From: Bacteroidota bacterium
Lineage (GTDB): Bacteria > Bacteroidota > Bacteroidia > Chitinophagales > Chitinophagaceae
Reading direction: 5' to 3'
DNA length: 52,626 nucleotides
Assembly (NCBI GenBank): GCA_016183765.1
Contig: JACPEA010000015.1
Span: 1-52,626, forward strand
Shown: one piece after another, positions 16,125 to 24,133 of the stretch
Position numbering within the stretch: the stretch's first letter is position 1
Layout of the letters: each line of letters begins with the position of its first letter
Translations under genes and position numbers: made by a program
Notes under the pieces: generated by a model
What the model was told of the DNA's origin: nothing
The model's database searches: none
The model's input: only the letters and a program-made list of their open reading frames with translations

Positions 16125-17300
16125 TTAGAAAAATGGGTGAATGGTTACTTCTGTGCCTTTGGCAAAATAATGCTGGGTCTCCTCCAGCTCTATCCAGCAA
16201 TTAGCCTGTACAAAAGCACTTAACTGGAACGACGCCTGCGCCTGGGATACACTTACCGCTCCATTCTCACAATACCCTTTCAGAAAAAAGCCGAGTGCCG
16301 GTTTTTTCTCAAACGGTTCTGCCAATGCAGCTCTCACAGGTTTTGCCGGAGCTCTCCCCGACAATGCATGCAGCAAGGGTCGCACATACTGGTAAAAACA
16401 GGACAATACCGATGCCGGGTTACCAGGCAGGCCGAAAACCCACCTACCTTCCGTGGTGCCAAAATACAAAGGTTTTCCTGGCCTTTGTTTTATACCATGA
16501 AACTGCCGGTTAATACCTATACGGTCACAGGCCTGTGCCACATGATCATAATCACCCACACTTACCCCTCCTGTAATAAGCACCAGGTCATGGATAGTCA
16601 AAGCCTGCGTAATCGCTGATTCGGTCTCTGCCAGGGTATCTTTGGTGTAACTTACGGTTATGTCTGCAATATGTAACTGCTGCAAACAAGCTTTCAGGCC
16701 AAAGGAATTGGATTCATACACCTGGCCGAAAGAAATGGGGGAACCCGGCTGAACCAGCTCATTACCTGTGATCACAATGGCAACAGACGGTTTCCGGATA
16801 ACCGGGATCTCTGTAAGACCCAGGCTGGCCATGAAGCCTATATGCATTGTCTGAATTTCTGTGCCTTTGGGGATCGCTACCACACTTTTGCCTATCTCGG
16901 AGCCCGGCATACGGATATGACTACCTGGTTCGATCCCTTTTTCTGCACTTACCCGGACCTGGTTACCGGTAACAGTCACCCATTCTTTCTGCACAACCAC
17001 ATCAGCGCCTTCCGGTACGGGGCCACCCGTGAATACTTTGATGGCTTTACCTGGTTGCAATAGCAACTCACGCGAAGTGCCGGCAGGTAACTCATCCTGT
17101 ATTTCCAGCAAAAGCGCTTTATCGGCAACACGGATGGCATAACCATCCATGGATGACTGCGGAAAAGAAGGTATGGACAATGGACTGATGATATCCTCTG
17201 CCAGCACAGATCCTACCGATCTGTCAAAAGGCAATAACACAGCCGGCAGTAACCTGCTCTGTGCTGAAACGATCTGCCTGGCTGCTGCTACCGATATCAT
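16125..17300 (-). CDS. moeA: Molybdopterin molybdenumtransferase
   Basis: MoeA inserts molybdate into adenylated molybdopterin. The 391 residues match the usual length. Landmarks are DRSVGSVLAEDI, SIPSFPQSSMDGYAI, FTGGPVPEGAD, the central Mog-like domain with TGNELV, FGQVYESNS, TTGGVSVGDYDH-type ITGGVSVGDYD, and VFGLPGNPASVL. It follows moaA by 10 bases. Together with the MoaB/Mog half of the fusion it completes the last two general steps of cofactor synthesis. Confidence 0.96.
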   Translation of the reverse strand: MISVAAARQIVSAQSRLLPAVLLPFDRSVGSVLAEDIISPLSIPSFPQSSMDGYAIRVADKALLLEIQDELPAGTSRELLLQPGKAIKVFTGGPVPEGADVVVQKEWVTVTGNQVRVSAEKGIEPGSHIRMPGSEIGKSVVAIPKGTEIQTMHIGFMASLGLTEIPVIRKPSVAIVITGNELVQPGSPISFGQVYESNSFGLKACLQQLHIADITVSYTKDTLAETESAITQALTIHDLVLITGGVSVGDYDHVAQACDRIGINRQFHGIKQRPGKPLYFGTTEGRWVFGLPGNPASVLSCFYQYVRPLLHALSGRAPAKPVRAALAEPFEKKPALGFFLKGYCENGAVSVSQAQASFQLSAFVQANCWIELEETQHYFAKGTEVTIHPFF

Positions 17301-17310
17301 AGTCTGCTAT

Positions 17311-18291
17311 TTATCCGCCAATGGCGATCATACTCCGGTTATGTAAATGAGAGGTATCAATGGTAGTAAAATCTTTCGAGAACTGCCCACCCAGCTCTTT
17401 GTGTTTGGAGAGGATCGATTTTTCTATCAGTGCCAATACGTCTTCTCCATTACGCAAAGCCTGTAACAGATCCGTTTCCTCTTCCGAGAACAGGCAATTT
17501 TTGATCTTTCCGTCTGCCGTAAGCCTGATGCGGTTACAGCTGCTGCAAAAAGGGGCGCTCATCGTGCTGATCACGGCAAAAGTTCCAGCATGACCTTCAA
17601 CCCTGTACTTCTTACAGGTATCATGCGCAGCATTTTCCAAAGGCTGTACCTCATACTGCGTTTGCGCCACTTCGAGTATTTCTTTCCAGGTAACCAGCTT
17701 ATCGCTTTGCCATTTGTTGCCATCAAAAGGCATGAATTCGATGAAACGGATATGTACCGGTTCATTCTCAGTCCAGGCAATAAAATCAAGGATCTCCCGG
17801 TCATTCAATCCCTTCACCACCACTACGTTCACCTTTACGGTAAAACCCCGGTCAAGCAGCAGCCTGATATTATCTTTCACCACCCGGAACTGGTTGCGCC
17901 TGGTCAGGATCGTGAAAGTATCTTCCTGCAAAGTATCCAGGCTGACGTTAACAGAACGTACCCCGGCTGCAACCAGGTCGTCCACAAAATGATGCACCCG
18001 GGTACCGTTGGTGGTGATCGTTAATTCTACACCCAGTTCACCCAGCGACCGGATGATCGCTGCCGCGTCTTTTCTTACCAGCGGTTCTCCGCCTGTCAGA
18101 CGGATCTTATTGACTCCCTGCGCCACAAAGATCTTTGCCAGTTCCAGTATCTCATCGGCCTGCATCAGCCGGCGCTGGGGCATGAATGCATATTCCTCTT
18201 CGGGCATACAGTAAAAACAACGGAGATTGCAGTTATCCGTCAGCGATATCCGCAGGTAAGTATGTATCCGTTGATGTGTATCTTTCAGCAT
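17311..18291 (-). CDS. moaA: GTP 3',8-cyclase (radical SAM)
   Basis: MoaA converts GTP to 3',8-cyclo-GTP, the first step of molybdopterin synthesis. With the start at 18291, placed 4 bases after the mocA-like stop (the frame is open to 18342 but that would overlap 47 bases), the protein is 326 residues. The radical SAM cluster cysteines are Cys21, Cys25 and Cys28 (CNLRCFYC). The second 4Fe-4S site is a CxxCx13C near the C-terminus (CSSCNRIRL to KNC). TGGEPL follows the first cluster, and the protein ends in the conserved Gly-Gly (MIAIGG) that acts in catalysis. Confidence 0.96.
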   Translation of the reverse strand: MLKDTHQRIHTYLRISLTDNCNLRCFYCMPEEEYAFMPQRRLMQADEILELAKIFVAQGVNKIRLTGGEPLVRKDAAAIIRSLGELGVELTITTNGTRVHHFVDDLVAAGVRSVNVSLDTLQEDTFTILTRRNQFRVVKDNIRLLLDRGFTVKVNVVVVKGLNDREILDFIAWTENEPVHIRFIEFMPFDGNKWQSDKLVTWKEILEVAQTQYEVQPLENAAHDTCKKYRVEGHAGTFAVISTMSAPFCSSCNRIRLTADGKIKNCLFSEEETDLLQALRNGEDVLALIEKSILSKHKELGGQFSKDFTTIDTSHLHNRSMIAIGG

Positions 18292-18295
18292 GCGC

Positions 18296-18889
18296 TTATT
18301 TGATGGATGTACAATATTTTGAATAGTCTTCCGGTGTGTCAATATCCTTCTCCCCTTCGGGAAAATCCACTACAGCCACATCACCGGAATGTGTTTGTAA
18401 GATGGGTTTCGCTCCCTTATCACCCGTAAGCTGTTTCAATTGATCAAAATACTCTTTTGTAAACAGTACAGGGGTTCCCTGTATTTCTGCGTAACCGGCG
18501 GCAATGATCCCTTTCTGGGTTTCCTGCTGCACCTGCAGCATATTGTGCAATAAGCTACGAGTAAGAAAAGGCTGATCGCTTACCAGGATTATCAATTGTT
18601 GCATTGCGGACTCCTGTTGCAATAGTTGCAACAGTCCCAACCGTATCGATCCCGACATCCCTTCCTGCCACTGTTCATTCCGAACCACCTGCACACCTTC
18701 TGTTACAACAACTGATAAGATCTCATCATGATAGTACCCCGTTACCAGGCAAATGGCTGCTGGCTCTAAAGCCCTGGCCTCATCCAGCAGATGCGAAAGA
18801 ATATTTGCCTTGCCGAAAGGCAGTAACATTTTGGGCTGCTGCATACGGGATGCACTTCCTGCTGCTAATATGAGTATACCCGTCCTCAT
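18296..18889 (-). CDS. mocA: MocA-like molybdenum cofactor cytidylyltransferase
   Basis: The 197-residue nucleotidyltransferase resembles MocA more than MobA. It has ILAAGSASRMQQPKMLLPFG (NTP site), the NEQWQEGMSGSIRLG segment, SDQPF and GDKGAKPIL, and ends with DIDTPEDY. MocA adds CMP to molybdopterin, giving the cytosine dinucleotide form used by xanthine-dehydrogenase-family enzymes. That fits the IorAB-type enzyme and XdhC in the same operon. Specificity for CTP over GTP is inferred from motif and context. It overlaps the xdhC stop by 4 bases. Confidence 0.88.
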   Translation of the reverse strand: MRTGILILAAGSASRMQQPKMLLPFGKANILSHLLDEARALEPAAICLVTGYYHDEILSVVVTEGVQVVRNEQWQEGMSGSIRLGLLQLLQQESAMQQLIILVSDQPFLTRSLLHNMLQVQQETQKGIIAAGYAEIQGTPVLFTKEYFDQLKQLTGDKGAKPILQTHSGDVAVVDFPEGEKDIDTPEDYSKYCTSIK

Positions 18890-19983
18890 GAATCCCGGTA
18901 ATGAATGGCTTCCTGTTTGCCGCGCAGGTGAAGTGGCTTTTTTTGCTGCATCACAGACATGATCTCTGCCGCTATCGACAAAGCGATCTCAGCTGCCGTT
19001 TCTGCACCCAGGTCAATACCTGTGGGACCATAAATCCTGTCCTGAAAATCTTCCGTAAAAACAATTCCTTTTTGTTCCAGTTCATCCAGCATCCGTTTGC
19101 GTTTAGCAGCGGGACCCAGCATACCTACATACCGTATGCCGGTAGACAGCAATTGCTGCAACATTTCAAGATCGTAGTTATAGTTATGGGTCATCAGCAC
19201 CAGTGCCGTACGTTCATCTATCTCCAGCTGTTTTGCCGCCTCCTTCGGTTTGGCTACGATCAACGAGTCGGCCATGGGAAAACGTTGCTTAGTTGCGTGA
19301 GAAGCTCTTCCGTCCACCACTGTAGTTTCCCAGCCCAGGTTATGGGCGATGGTAGCCAGCGGTATCGCATCATTACCTGCGCCTACTATGATGAGGGCAA
19401 TGGAGGGATGACAGTATTCCACAAAAAAGTGCTGCTGGTTCTCCGATACTGTTAATTCAATATGTGTTGAAGATGCTGCTGCAAATACTTCGGCTACCAC
19501 TGCGCTAAGCTGGGGTTGTACCAGTGACGGGAGTTCTTCCACCCTGCGTGTACCCAGGTGCTCCCCCTGGTTCACCGAATAGGCCGTAACCAGTACAGAA
19601 GGTCTGCGCTCGGCAATCACAGAGCGCAAAATAGCAATGGGATTCTCAGGATCTCCTGCATGGATGGGTTCAAAGAGTATAGAAACTACTCCGTTACAAC
19701 CCAACTGTATGCCCAGTTTGGCATCGTCCTCGTCGGTGGTATCGTAAACAACCAGTTTATTTTTTTCCTGGGTGATGGCCAGTACTGCTTTCCGCAAAGC
19801 ATCCCCTTCCAGGCAGCCACCACTGATAGCACCCGTCAGCTGCCCGTCTTCGGTAACCAGCATGCGGGCACCAGGCCTGCGGTAGGAGGAACCTGACACA
19901 TGCACCACAGTAGCCAATGCCGTTTTTTTATGCATACGGTCAGCTTCCTCAAAAGCATGTACGATGTCTTTGATCTCTTTCAT
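18886..19983 (-). CDS. xdhC: XdhC/CoxI family maturation factor
   Basis: The 365-residue protein has both family domains. The N-terminal XdhC/CoxI part (about 10-85) has ATVVHVSGSSYRRPGARMLV and GAISGGCLEGD. The C-terminal Rossmann-like part (about 200-345) contains LIIVGAGNDAIPLATIA, VVDGRASHA, ALVLMTHNYNYDLEML and YVGMLGPAAKR. XdhC proteins bind and sulfurate the molybdenum cofactor and deliver it to xanthine-dehydrogenase-type apoenzymes. Its target is most likely the IorB-like subunit two genes upstream. It is 15 bases from the cytochrome gene and overlaps the mocA-like gene by 4. Confidence 0.93.
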   Translation of the reverse strand: MKEIKDIVHAFEEADRMHKKTALATVVHVSGSSYRRPGARMLVTEDGQLTGAISGGCLEGDALRKAVLAITQEKNKLVVYDTTDEDDAKLGIQLGCNGVVSILFEPIHAGDPENPIAILRSVIAERRPSVLVTAYSVNQGEHLGTRRVEELPSLVQPQLSAVVAEVFAAASSTHIELTVSENQQHFFVEYCHPSIALIIVGAGNDAIPLATIAHNLGWETTVVDGRASHATKQRFPMADSLIVAKPKEAAKQLEIDERTALVLMTHNYNYDLEMLQQLLSTGIRYVGMLGPAAKRKRMLDELEQKGIVFTEDFQDRIYGPTGIDLGAETAAEIALSIAAEIMSVMQQKKPLHLRGKQEAIHYRDS

Positions 19984-19998
19984 GAAAAGATGCAGGAA

Positions 19999-20412
19999 CT
20001 ATTGTCTTGCTTTTTTTACCTGCGCAGGCGTTACCGCTTTTACTGATTTGTTGCCCCAGCTGTTATAGGTGTAATTCAAAATATCCGCTATCTGCTCGTC
20101 CGTTAGATAATCCAATGGCATCATCGGGGTATTGTAGCTGACCCCGTTTACTGTGATCTCTCCGTTTTGCCCTTTCAACAGGATGGCAATGATCGAAGCA
20201 ACCGGTTGCTTCTTCAGGTAATCTGCTTTGGCCAGTGGGGGGAAAGCGCCCCCTACCCCTTTGCCGTCTTCCATATGGCAATTCTGGCAATACGTAACAT
20301 ATAACTCTTTACCACGTGCCACACTCTGGGGCAGGTCATACGACTGTACGAAAGCTGAGCCACCGATCATCAACAATAACAGGACACTGCCTGCAACAAT
20401 TTTTTTCATCAT
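19999..20412 (-). CDS. Exported monohaem cytochrome c
   Basis: The ATG pair at 20412 and 20409 lies 16 bases after the upstream stop and gives a proper signal peptide (MMKKIVAGSVLLLLMIGG); the longer open frame to 20562 overlaps the upstream gene and is rejected. The 137-residue product has one haem c site, Cys42-x-x-Cys45-His46 (CQNCH), and a likely distal methionine in YNTPMMP. There is no lipobox, so it should be soluble in the periplasm or loosely attached. It probably accepts electrons from the neighbouring molybdenum hydroxylase, as is usual for IorAB-cytochrome operons. Confidence 0.92.
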   Translation of the reverse strand: MMKKIVAGSVLLLLMIGGSAFVQSYDLPQSVARGKELYVTYCQNCHMEDGKGVGGAFPPLAKADYLKKQPVASIIAILLKGQNGEITVNGVSYNTPMMPLDYLTDEQIADILNYTYNSWGNKSVKAVTPAQVKKARQ

Positions 20413-20428
20413 GTACTTTCTTCTACCG

Positions 20429-22591
20429 TCAAACAATTTTATTGATATCAAATGGCAAACGACGGATCCGTTTTCCCGTTGCCGCATAAATGGCATTACA
20501 CAGAGCCGGTGCAAATGGCGGTAAACCTGGTTCGCCCACACCTTTGATACGCGGACCTCCATTGGCCAGTATATGCACTTCTACCTTGGGCATTTCGTTA
20601 ATGCGTATCAGTTGGTTATTGTGGTAATTGCTCTGCACAGTTTGACCGTTCTCAAACGTAATCCCGCTTTTCACTGCAGCAGTCAGCGCCATTACCGCAG
20701 CCCCCTGCACCTGCGCTTCCACTGTATCAGGATTCACTACGGTTCCAAGATCAATCGCCGCATATACTTTTTCTATTTTGATACCGGTTCCTTTTTTTGA
20801 TACTTCTACTACAAATCCACCCAAACCTGCAAAGAATTCATACTGCGCCACACCACGTCCCCATCCTGCTGGCAGCGGTTTATCCCAATGGGAAACTTCC
20901 TTCAGTTTATTCAGTAGGTTTTTGGTATCCGACTCTTTTGTCAGCATTCCTAAACGGAAAGCCATCGGGTCTTTTTTGGCTTTCACGGCCATTTCATCTA
21001 TGAAACATTCATGCGAAAACGCCAGCGTAGTACTGGTCACCGCACGCCAGGCAGCCAAAGGAAGATGCAGGTAATGATGCACATACAGGTTCTTCATGTT
21101 CGCTATCTCGTACTTCTGCTCGCTGATACCTTCTGTCATCGTACCGTCTGCCTTGGTCTTGTCATAGTCTTTACGCATATCCAGCGTAGGCGAGATCACT
21201 TTGTGCTGGAAGGCAATGGCTTTACCATCGGCAGACAATGCCCCCTTCATGGCCGAGAAAGTCATAGGGCGGAAAGGTCCCATCCGGGTATCGTCTTCTC
21301 TGGTCCAGATAGATTTTACCGGGCGACCGATCTTCCTGGTCAACTGTACCGCTTCATGCACGTAATCAGGATACAGTCTTCTGCCGAATCCTCCCCCATT
21401 GAACATGACATGTATTTTCAGTTTTTCAGGAGCGATGCCATAGGTCTTGGTAAAATCATCCATGATCCTTCCCGGCACCTGTGTAGAGGTCCAGATCTCC
21501 AGTGAGTCATCTTTCCAGCTGGCCACGCAGTTCATGGGTTCTATCGGTGAATGCGATACGATGGGTGTTTCATAAAAAGCTTCCAGTTTCACCGGAGCTT
21601 CCGCGAATGTTTTATCAAAATCGCCCTGGCTATGTTCCACGGCGCCCTCCTGTTTGGAAGCGTCGCGCAAACTCTGTTCGTAGGTTTTGGTATTGAACTT
21701 GTCATTTCCCTGGTAGTCCCAGGTCACTTTCAGCGCTTTCCTTCCCTGTAAGGCAGCCCAATAGGTCTCTGCAATAACGGCTACGCCTTCGGAACGATAT
21801 ACACCATGTATCCTTTCGCATTTTTCTACCGCTACTACACCTTTTACTTTTTTGGCAGCACTATCATCATAGCTCACCAGTTTGGAACCCAGCACGGGAC
21901 AACGTTCAATGGATGCATATACCATATCCGGCACGGCCACATCGATGCCGAATTGCGCCGTTCCGTTCACTTTCAGCGGCACATCGGGTCTTGGGCTGGG
22001 TTTGCCCAATATGGTAAAGTCTTTGGGGTCTTTCAACCGGGGTTCTTTCGGAACCTCCACTCTGGCAGCCGCTTCGGCCAGTTCACCGTAGCCCAGGCTT
22101 TTGCCCGATGGTCTGTGAAACACTTTTGCATCCGAAGCATAACATTCCGATACCGGAACATTCCAATGTGTTGCCGCCGCTGTGATCAGCATTTCGCGTG
22201 CCGATGCACCTACTTTACGTAAACTGGTATAACTGGTACGTACCGATGCGGAACCGCCCGAAAACTGGGCACCACCAAATTTCTTTTCGCCGCCGGTATG
22301 CTGAATAGTCACTTTATCAAGCGATACTTCGAGTTCTTCTGCGATCAATGCGGGGATCGACTGAAAAGTACCCTGCCCGATCTCAGGTTTGGTATTGAAG
22401 ATGGTGATCTGACCGCTTTTCTCTATCAAGACATAAGGGGTCAGTTCAAAGGATTCTCCGGCAGCAGCCAGGTTCTCTACGGTAGCGACCCCGTCAGCAT
22501 GGGCAGAAAGACCCAATACCAATCCGGCGCCGGTGATACCGGTTAAACGGAGAAAATTCCTGCGATCTATATTCGTAAGTTGATTAGCCAT
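20429..22591 (-). CDS. Tat-exported molybdopterin subunit of a xanthine dehydrogenase family enzyme (IorB-like)
   Basis: The start at 22591 is chosen because it yields a twin-arginine signal (DRRNFLRLTG, Arg10-Arg11) and avoids overlap with the Fe-S subunit gene; the frame is open to 22684. The 720-residue protein resembles isoquinoline 1-oxidoreductase beta subunits: KPEIGQGTFQSIPALIAEEL, GGSASVRTSY, MFNGGGFGRRLYPDYV, and near the end GVGEPGLPPFAPAL with Glu687, the conserved active-site base. It binds molybdopterin cytosine dinucleotide and hydroxylates a substrate that cannot be read from sequence (aldehyde or N-heterocycle are family examples). It is the second gene of the operon. Confidence 0.92.
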   Translation of the reverse strand: MANQLTNIDRRNFLRLTGITGAGLVLGLSAHADGVATVENLAAAGESFELTPYVLIEKSGQITIFNTKPEIGQGTFQSIPALIAEELEVSLDKVTIQHTGGEKKFGGAQFSGGSASVRTSYTSLRKVGASAREMLITAAATHWNVPVSECYASDAKVFHRPSGKSLGYGELAEAAARVEVPKEPRLKDPKDFTILGKPSPRPDVPLKVNGTAQFGIDVAVPDMVYASIERCPVLGSKLVSYDDSAAKKVKGVVAVEKCERIHGVYRSEGVAVIAETYWAALQGRKALKVTWDYQGNDKFNTKTYEQSLRDASKQEGAVEHSQGDFDKTFAEAPVKLEAFYETPIVSHSPIEPMNCVASWKDDSLEIWTSTQVPGRIMDDFTKTYGIAPEKLKIHVMFNGGGFGRRLYPDYVHEAVQLTRKIGRPVKSIWTREDDTRMGPFRPMTFSAMKGALSADGKAIAFQHKVISPTLDMRKDYDKTKADGTMTEGISEQKYEIANMKNLYVHHYLHLPLAAWRAVTSTTLAFSHECFIDEMAVKAKKDPMAFRLGMLTKESDTKNLLNKLKEVSHWDKPLPAGWGRGVAQYEFFAGLGGFVVEVSKKGTGIKIEKVYAAIDLGTVVNPDTVEAQVQGAAVMALTAAVKSGITFENGQTVQSNYHNNQLIRINEMPKVEVHILANGGPRIKGVGEPGLPPFAPALCNAIYAATGKRIRRLPFDINKIV

Positions 22592-22614
22592 AAGATTGCG
22601 TTTGAAGTTGAAGT

Positions 22615-23073
22615 TTAGGATTGGATCATTTCTGATGCACGGTGAATGGCACTGCGGATACGCTGGTAGGTACCACAGCGGCAAAGATTACCCTGCATGG
22701 CCGCATCAATATCGGCATCTGTAGGCTTGGGTTTGTTCTTCAGCAAAGCAGTAGCGCTCATGATCTGGCCCGACTGGCAATAACCGCATTGCGGTACCTG
22801 CAGTTCGATCCAGGCTTTTTTTACCGCTTCACCAATACGTTCGGACAGTCCTTCAATGGTAGTGATCTTTTTACCTGCCGCAGCAGATACGGGGAAACTA
22901 CAGGAGCGGACCGGGTTGCCGTCTACATGAACCGTACAGGCTCCGCATTGGGCCATACCGCATCCAAACTTGGTACCGGTTAAACCTACCATATCCCTGA
23001 TGGCCCAAAGCAGGGGCATTTCCGGACTGGCATCAACCTCATAAGGCTGGTTATTGATTGTTAGCTTGATCAT
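22615..23073 (-). CDS. 2Fe-2S subunit of the molybdenum hydroxylase (IorA-like)
   Basis: The 152-residue protein starts at 23073 (MIKLTINN), the normal start for the family; upstream in-frame residues look non-coding. It has a plant-type 2Fe-2S site (Cys38, Cys43, Cys46, Cys58) and a second site from Cys96, Cys99, Cys131 and Cys133 ([16 protein letters not shown]). It passes electrons from the molybdenum site towards the cytochrome. It has no signal sequence, so it would reach the periplasm by hitch-hiking with the Tat-exported large subunit. It is the first gene of the 12-gene operon. Confidence 0.95.
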   Translation of the reverse strand: MIKLTINNQPYEVDASPEMPLLWAIRDMVGLTGTKFGCGMAQCGACTVHVDGNPVRSCSFPVSAAAGKKITTIEGLSERIGEAVKKAWIELQVPQCGYCQSGQIMSATALLKNKPKPTDADIDAAMQGNLCRCGTYQRIRSAIHRASEMIQS

Positions 23074-23135
23074 AAAAAAGGTTTTAGCAGGAACACATTC
23101 GCTTATAAAATTAACACTTGGAACAGGAAATTTAT

Positions 23136-23143
23136 CAAAATTA
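23136..23143 (-). promoter_or_regulatory. Possible -7 element of the molybdenum enzyme operon
   Basis: On the minus strand TAATTTTG (23143-23136) matches TAnnTTTG about 62 bases upstream of the first ATG. No TTG is present at the expected upstream spacing, so it is a half match only. Confidence 0.35.
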
Positions 23144-23262
23144 TCGGGCATTCGGAAGATGAATTTCCTGCTTTGTGCAAAAAATAACGCTTATCCCTAT
23201 TTTTCCGAAGCAACTTACTTAACAGGTTGTAACAAGGATCCCGGCATTTCGTTGATTTCCGC

Positions 23263-23292
23263 TTGCCGGCTGCCAAAACGGCCTTACTTTCG
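23263..23292 (+). promoter_or_regulatory. Possible promoter of the 120-residue gene
   Basis: TTG at 23263-23265 is followed after 19 bases by TACTTTCG (23285-23292), one mismatch from TAnnTTTG. It lies 19 bases before the ATG at 23312, giving a very short leader. This supports the shorter start for that gene. Confidence 0.5.
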
Positions 23293-23311
23293 CGCCATCA
23301 ACCGGCAAATT

Positions 23312-23674
23312 ATGAACTACGAAGAACTGGTAAGGAACCACGCTGCTGAAATGATCGAAAGACTGGTAACCTGGGCGGTGAACACCGATGCGGTGGATAT
23401 TCATTTCGACTACCAGGATAATGACCAGTGGGCCATTCTGACCATGCACGTGTATGAAGAAGACAAAGAGATCTCTCTACGCCTGCATCCCAACGACCTG
23501 TACGACCTCTACTTTGGTTATTACGATGATGAAGATGAGTTCTTCGAGATCATACATGTATTAACCGACAAGGAAAAAGAAAGCATTCCCGAAGCTTTGA
23601 AAAAGCTGATGAAACATGTGCTGGATAAAGAGGAAGGCATGCGTATTCCGGGAAATTTCCTCTCGGGGAAATGA
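23312..23674 (+). CDS. Conserved hypothetical acidic protein, 120 residues
   Basis: The open frame begins at 23054, but its first 86 residues run through the divergent promoter region of the molybdenum operon and look non-coding. The ATG at 23312 lies just after a promoter-like element and starts MNYEELVRNHAAEM. The product is acidic with alternating strands (VDIHFDYQDNDQWAILTMHVY, FGYYDDEDEFFEIIHVL) and a helical C-terminus. It is soluble and has no signal peptide. I do not recognise the family and assign no function. It is convergent with the YrdB-type gene, 28 bases away. Confidence 0.7.
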   Translation: MNYEELVRNHAAEMIERLVTWAVNTDAVDIHFDYQDNDQWAILTMHVYEEDKEISLRLHPNDLYDLYFGYYDDEDEFFEIIHVLTDKEKESIPEALKKLMKHVLDKEEGMRIPGNFLSGK

Positions 23675-23702
23675 TTCCGGTCAGCTGATCCGTCTGCGGG
23701 TA

Positions 23703-24065
23703 CTAACGGTTCCGGATGAGCCGGAGTATTCTGTCGTATGAGACCGCGTAGTGTATCATCACAAACAATAGGAAAAAAGAGTACAGCCTGCCGGCATCCA
23801 GCTGGTACAACATCCTGGCCGCGGTGCTGAAAAAAAGGATCTCGATCAGTAAGCGGGTGATACCGTTCACCCGCACCAGGGTTTTCCCCGATTCTCCCTC
23901 TACCCTGAAGATAGCCCAGGCGGCTGCGGCCACGGCGGGGTACAAGACCACGGCCAGCCATTGATAAATACCCTGATGAAATACCCAGGCCCAGGTGGCA
24001 ATAATGCATAAGCCCGCCAGCTCCAGGATAAAACGCAGCGCCAGGTTAAAGGGATGATTGCTCAT
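23703..24065 (-). CDS. YrdB/DUF2568 family small membrane protein
   Basis: The 120-residue protein has about four hydrophobic helices: 9-29 (ALRFILELAGLCIIATWAWVF is the first), 33-52, 70-88 and 92-108. The pattern of NLALRFILELAGL at the start, a PAVAAAAWAIFRV segment and a terminal R-rich tail matches YrdB/DUF2568 proteins. Its biochemical role is unknown. It lies 68 bases downstream of the SSS symporter gene on the same strand and may be on the same transcript by read-through. Confidence 0.75.
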   Translation of the reverse strand: MSNHPFNLALRFILELAGLCIIATWAWVFHQGIYQWLAVVLYPAVAAAAWAIFRVEGESGKTLVRVNGITRLLIEILFFSTAARMLYQLDAGRLYSFFLLFVMIHYAVSYDRILRLIRNR

Positions 24066-24133
24066 ACAGGATCAGGGATTGGATTGGATTGTTTTGCTAA
24101 TATAACAAAGAGATCGCTTTAGTGCTGTCAGCT

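Noticed and set aside
16120..16200. N-terminal extension of the TauE-type permease
   Set aside because: It overlaps the end of moeA and adds a polar tail before the first membrane helix; the ATG at 16119 is the natural start.
23054..23311. N-terminal extension of the 120-residue gene
   Set aside because: It covers the divergent promoter region, and a better start with a promoter-like element lies at 23312.
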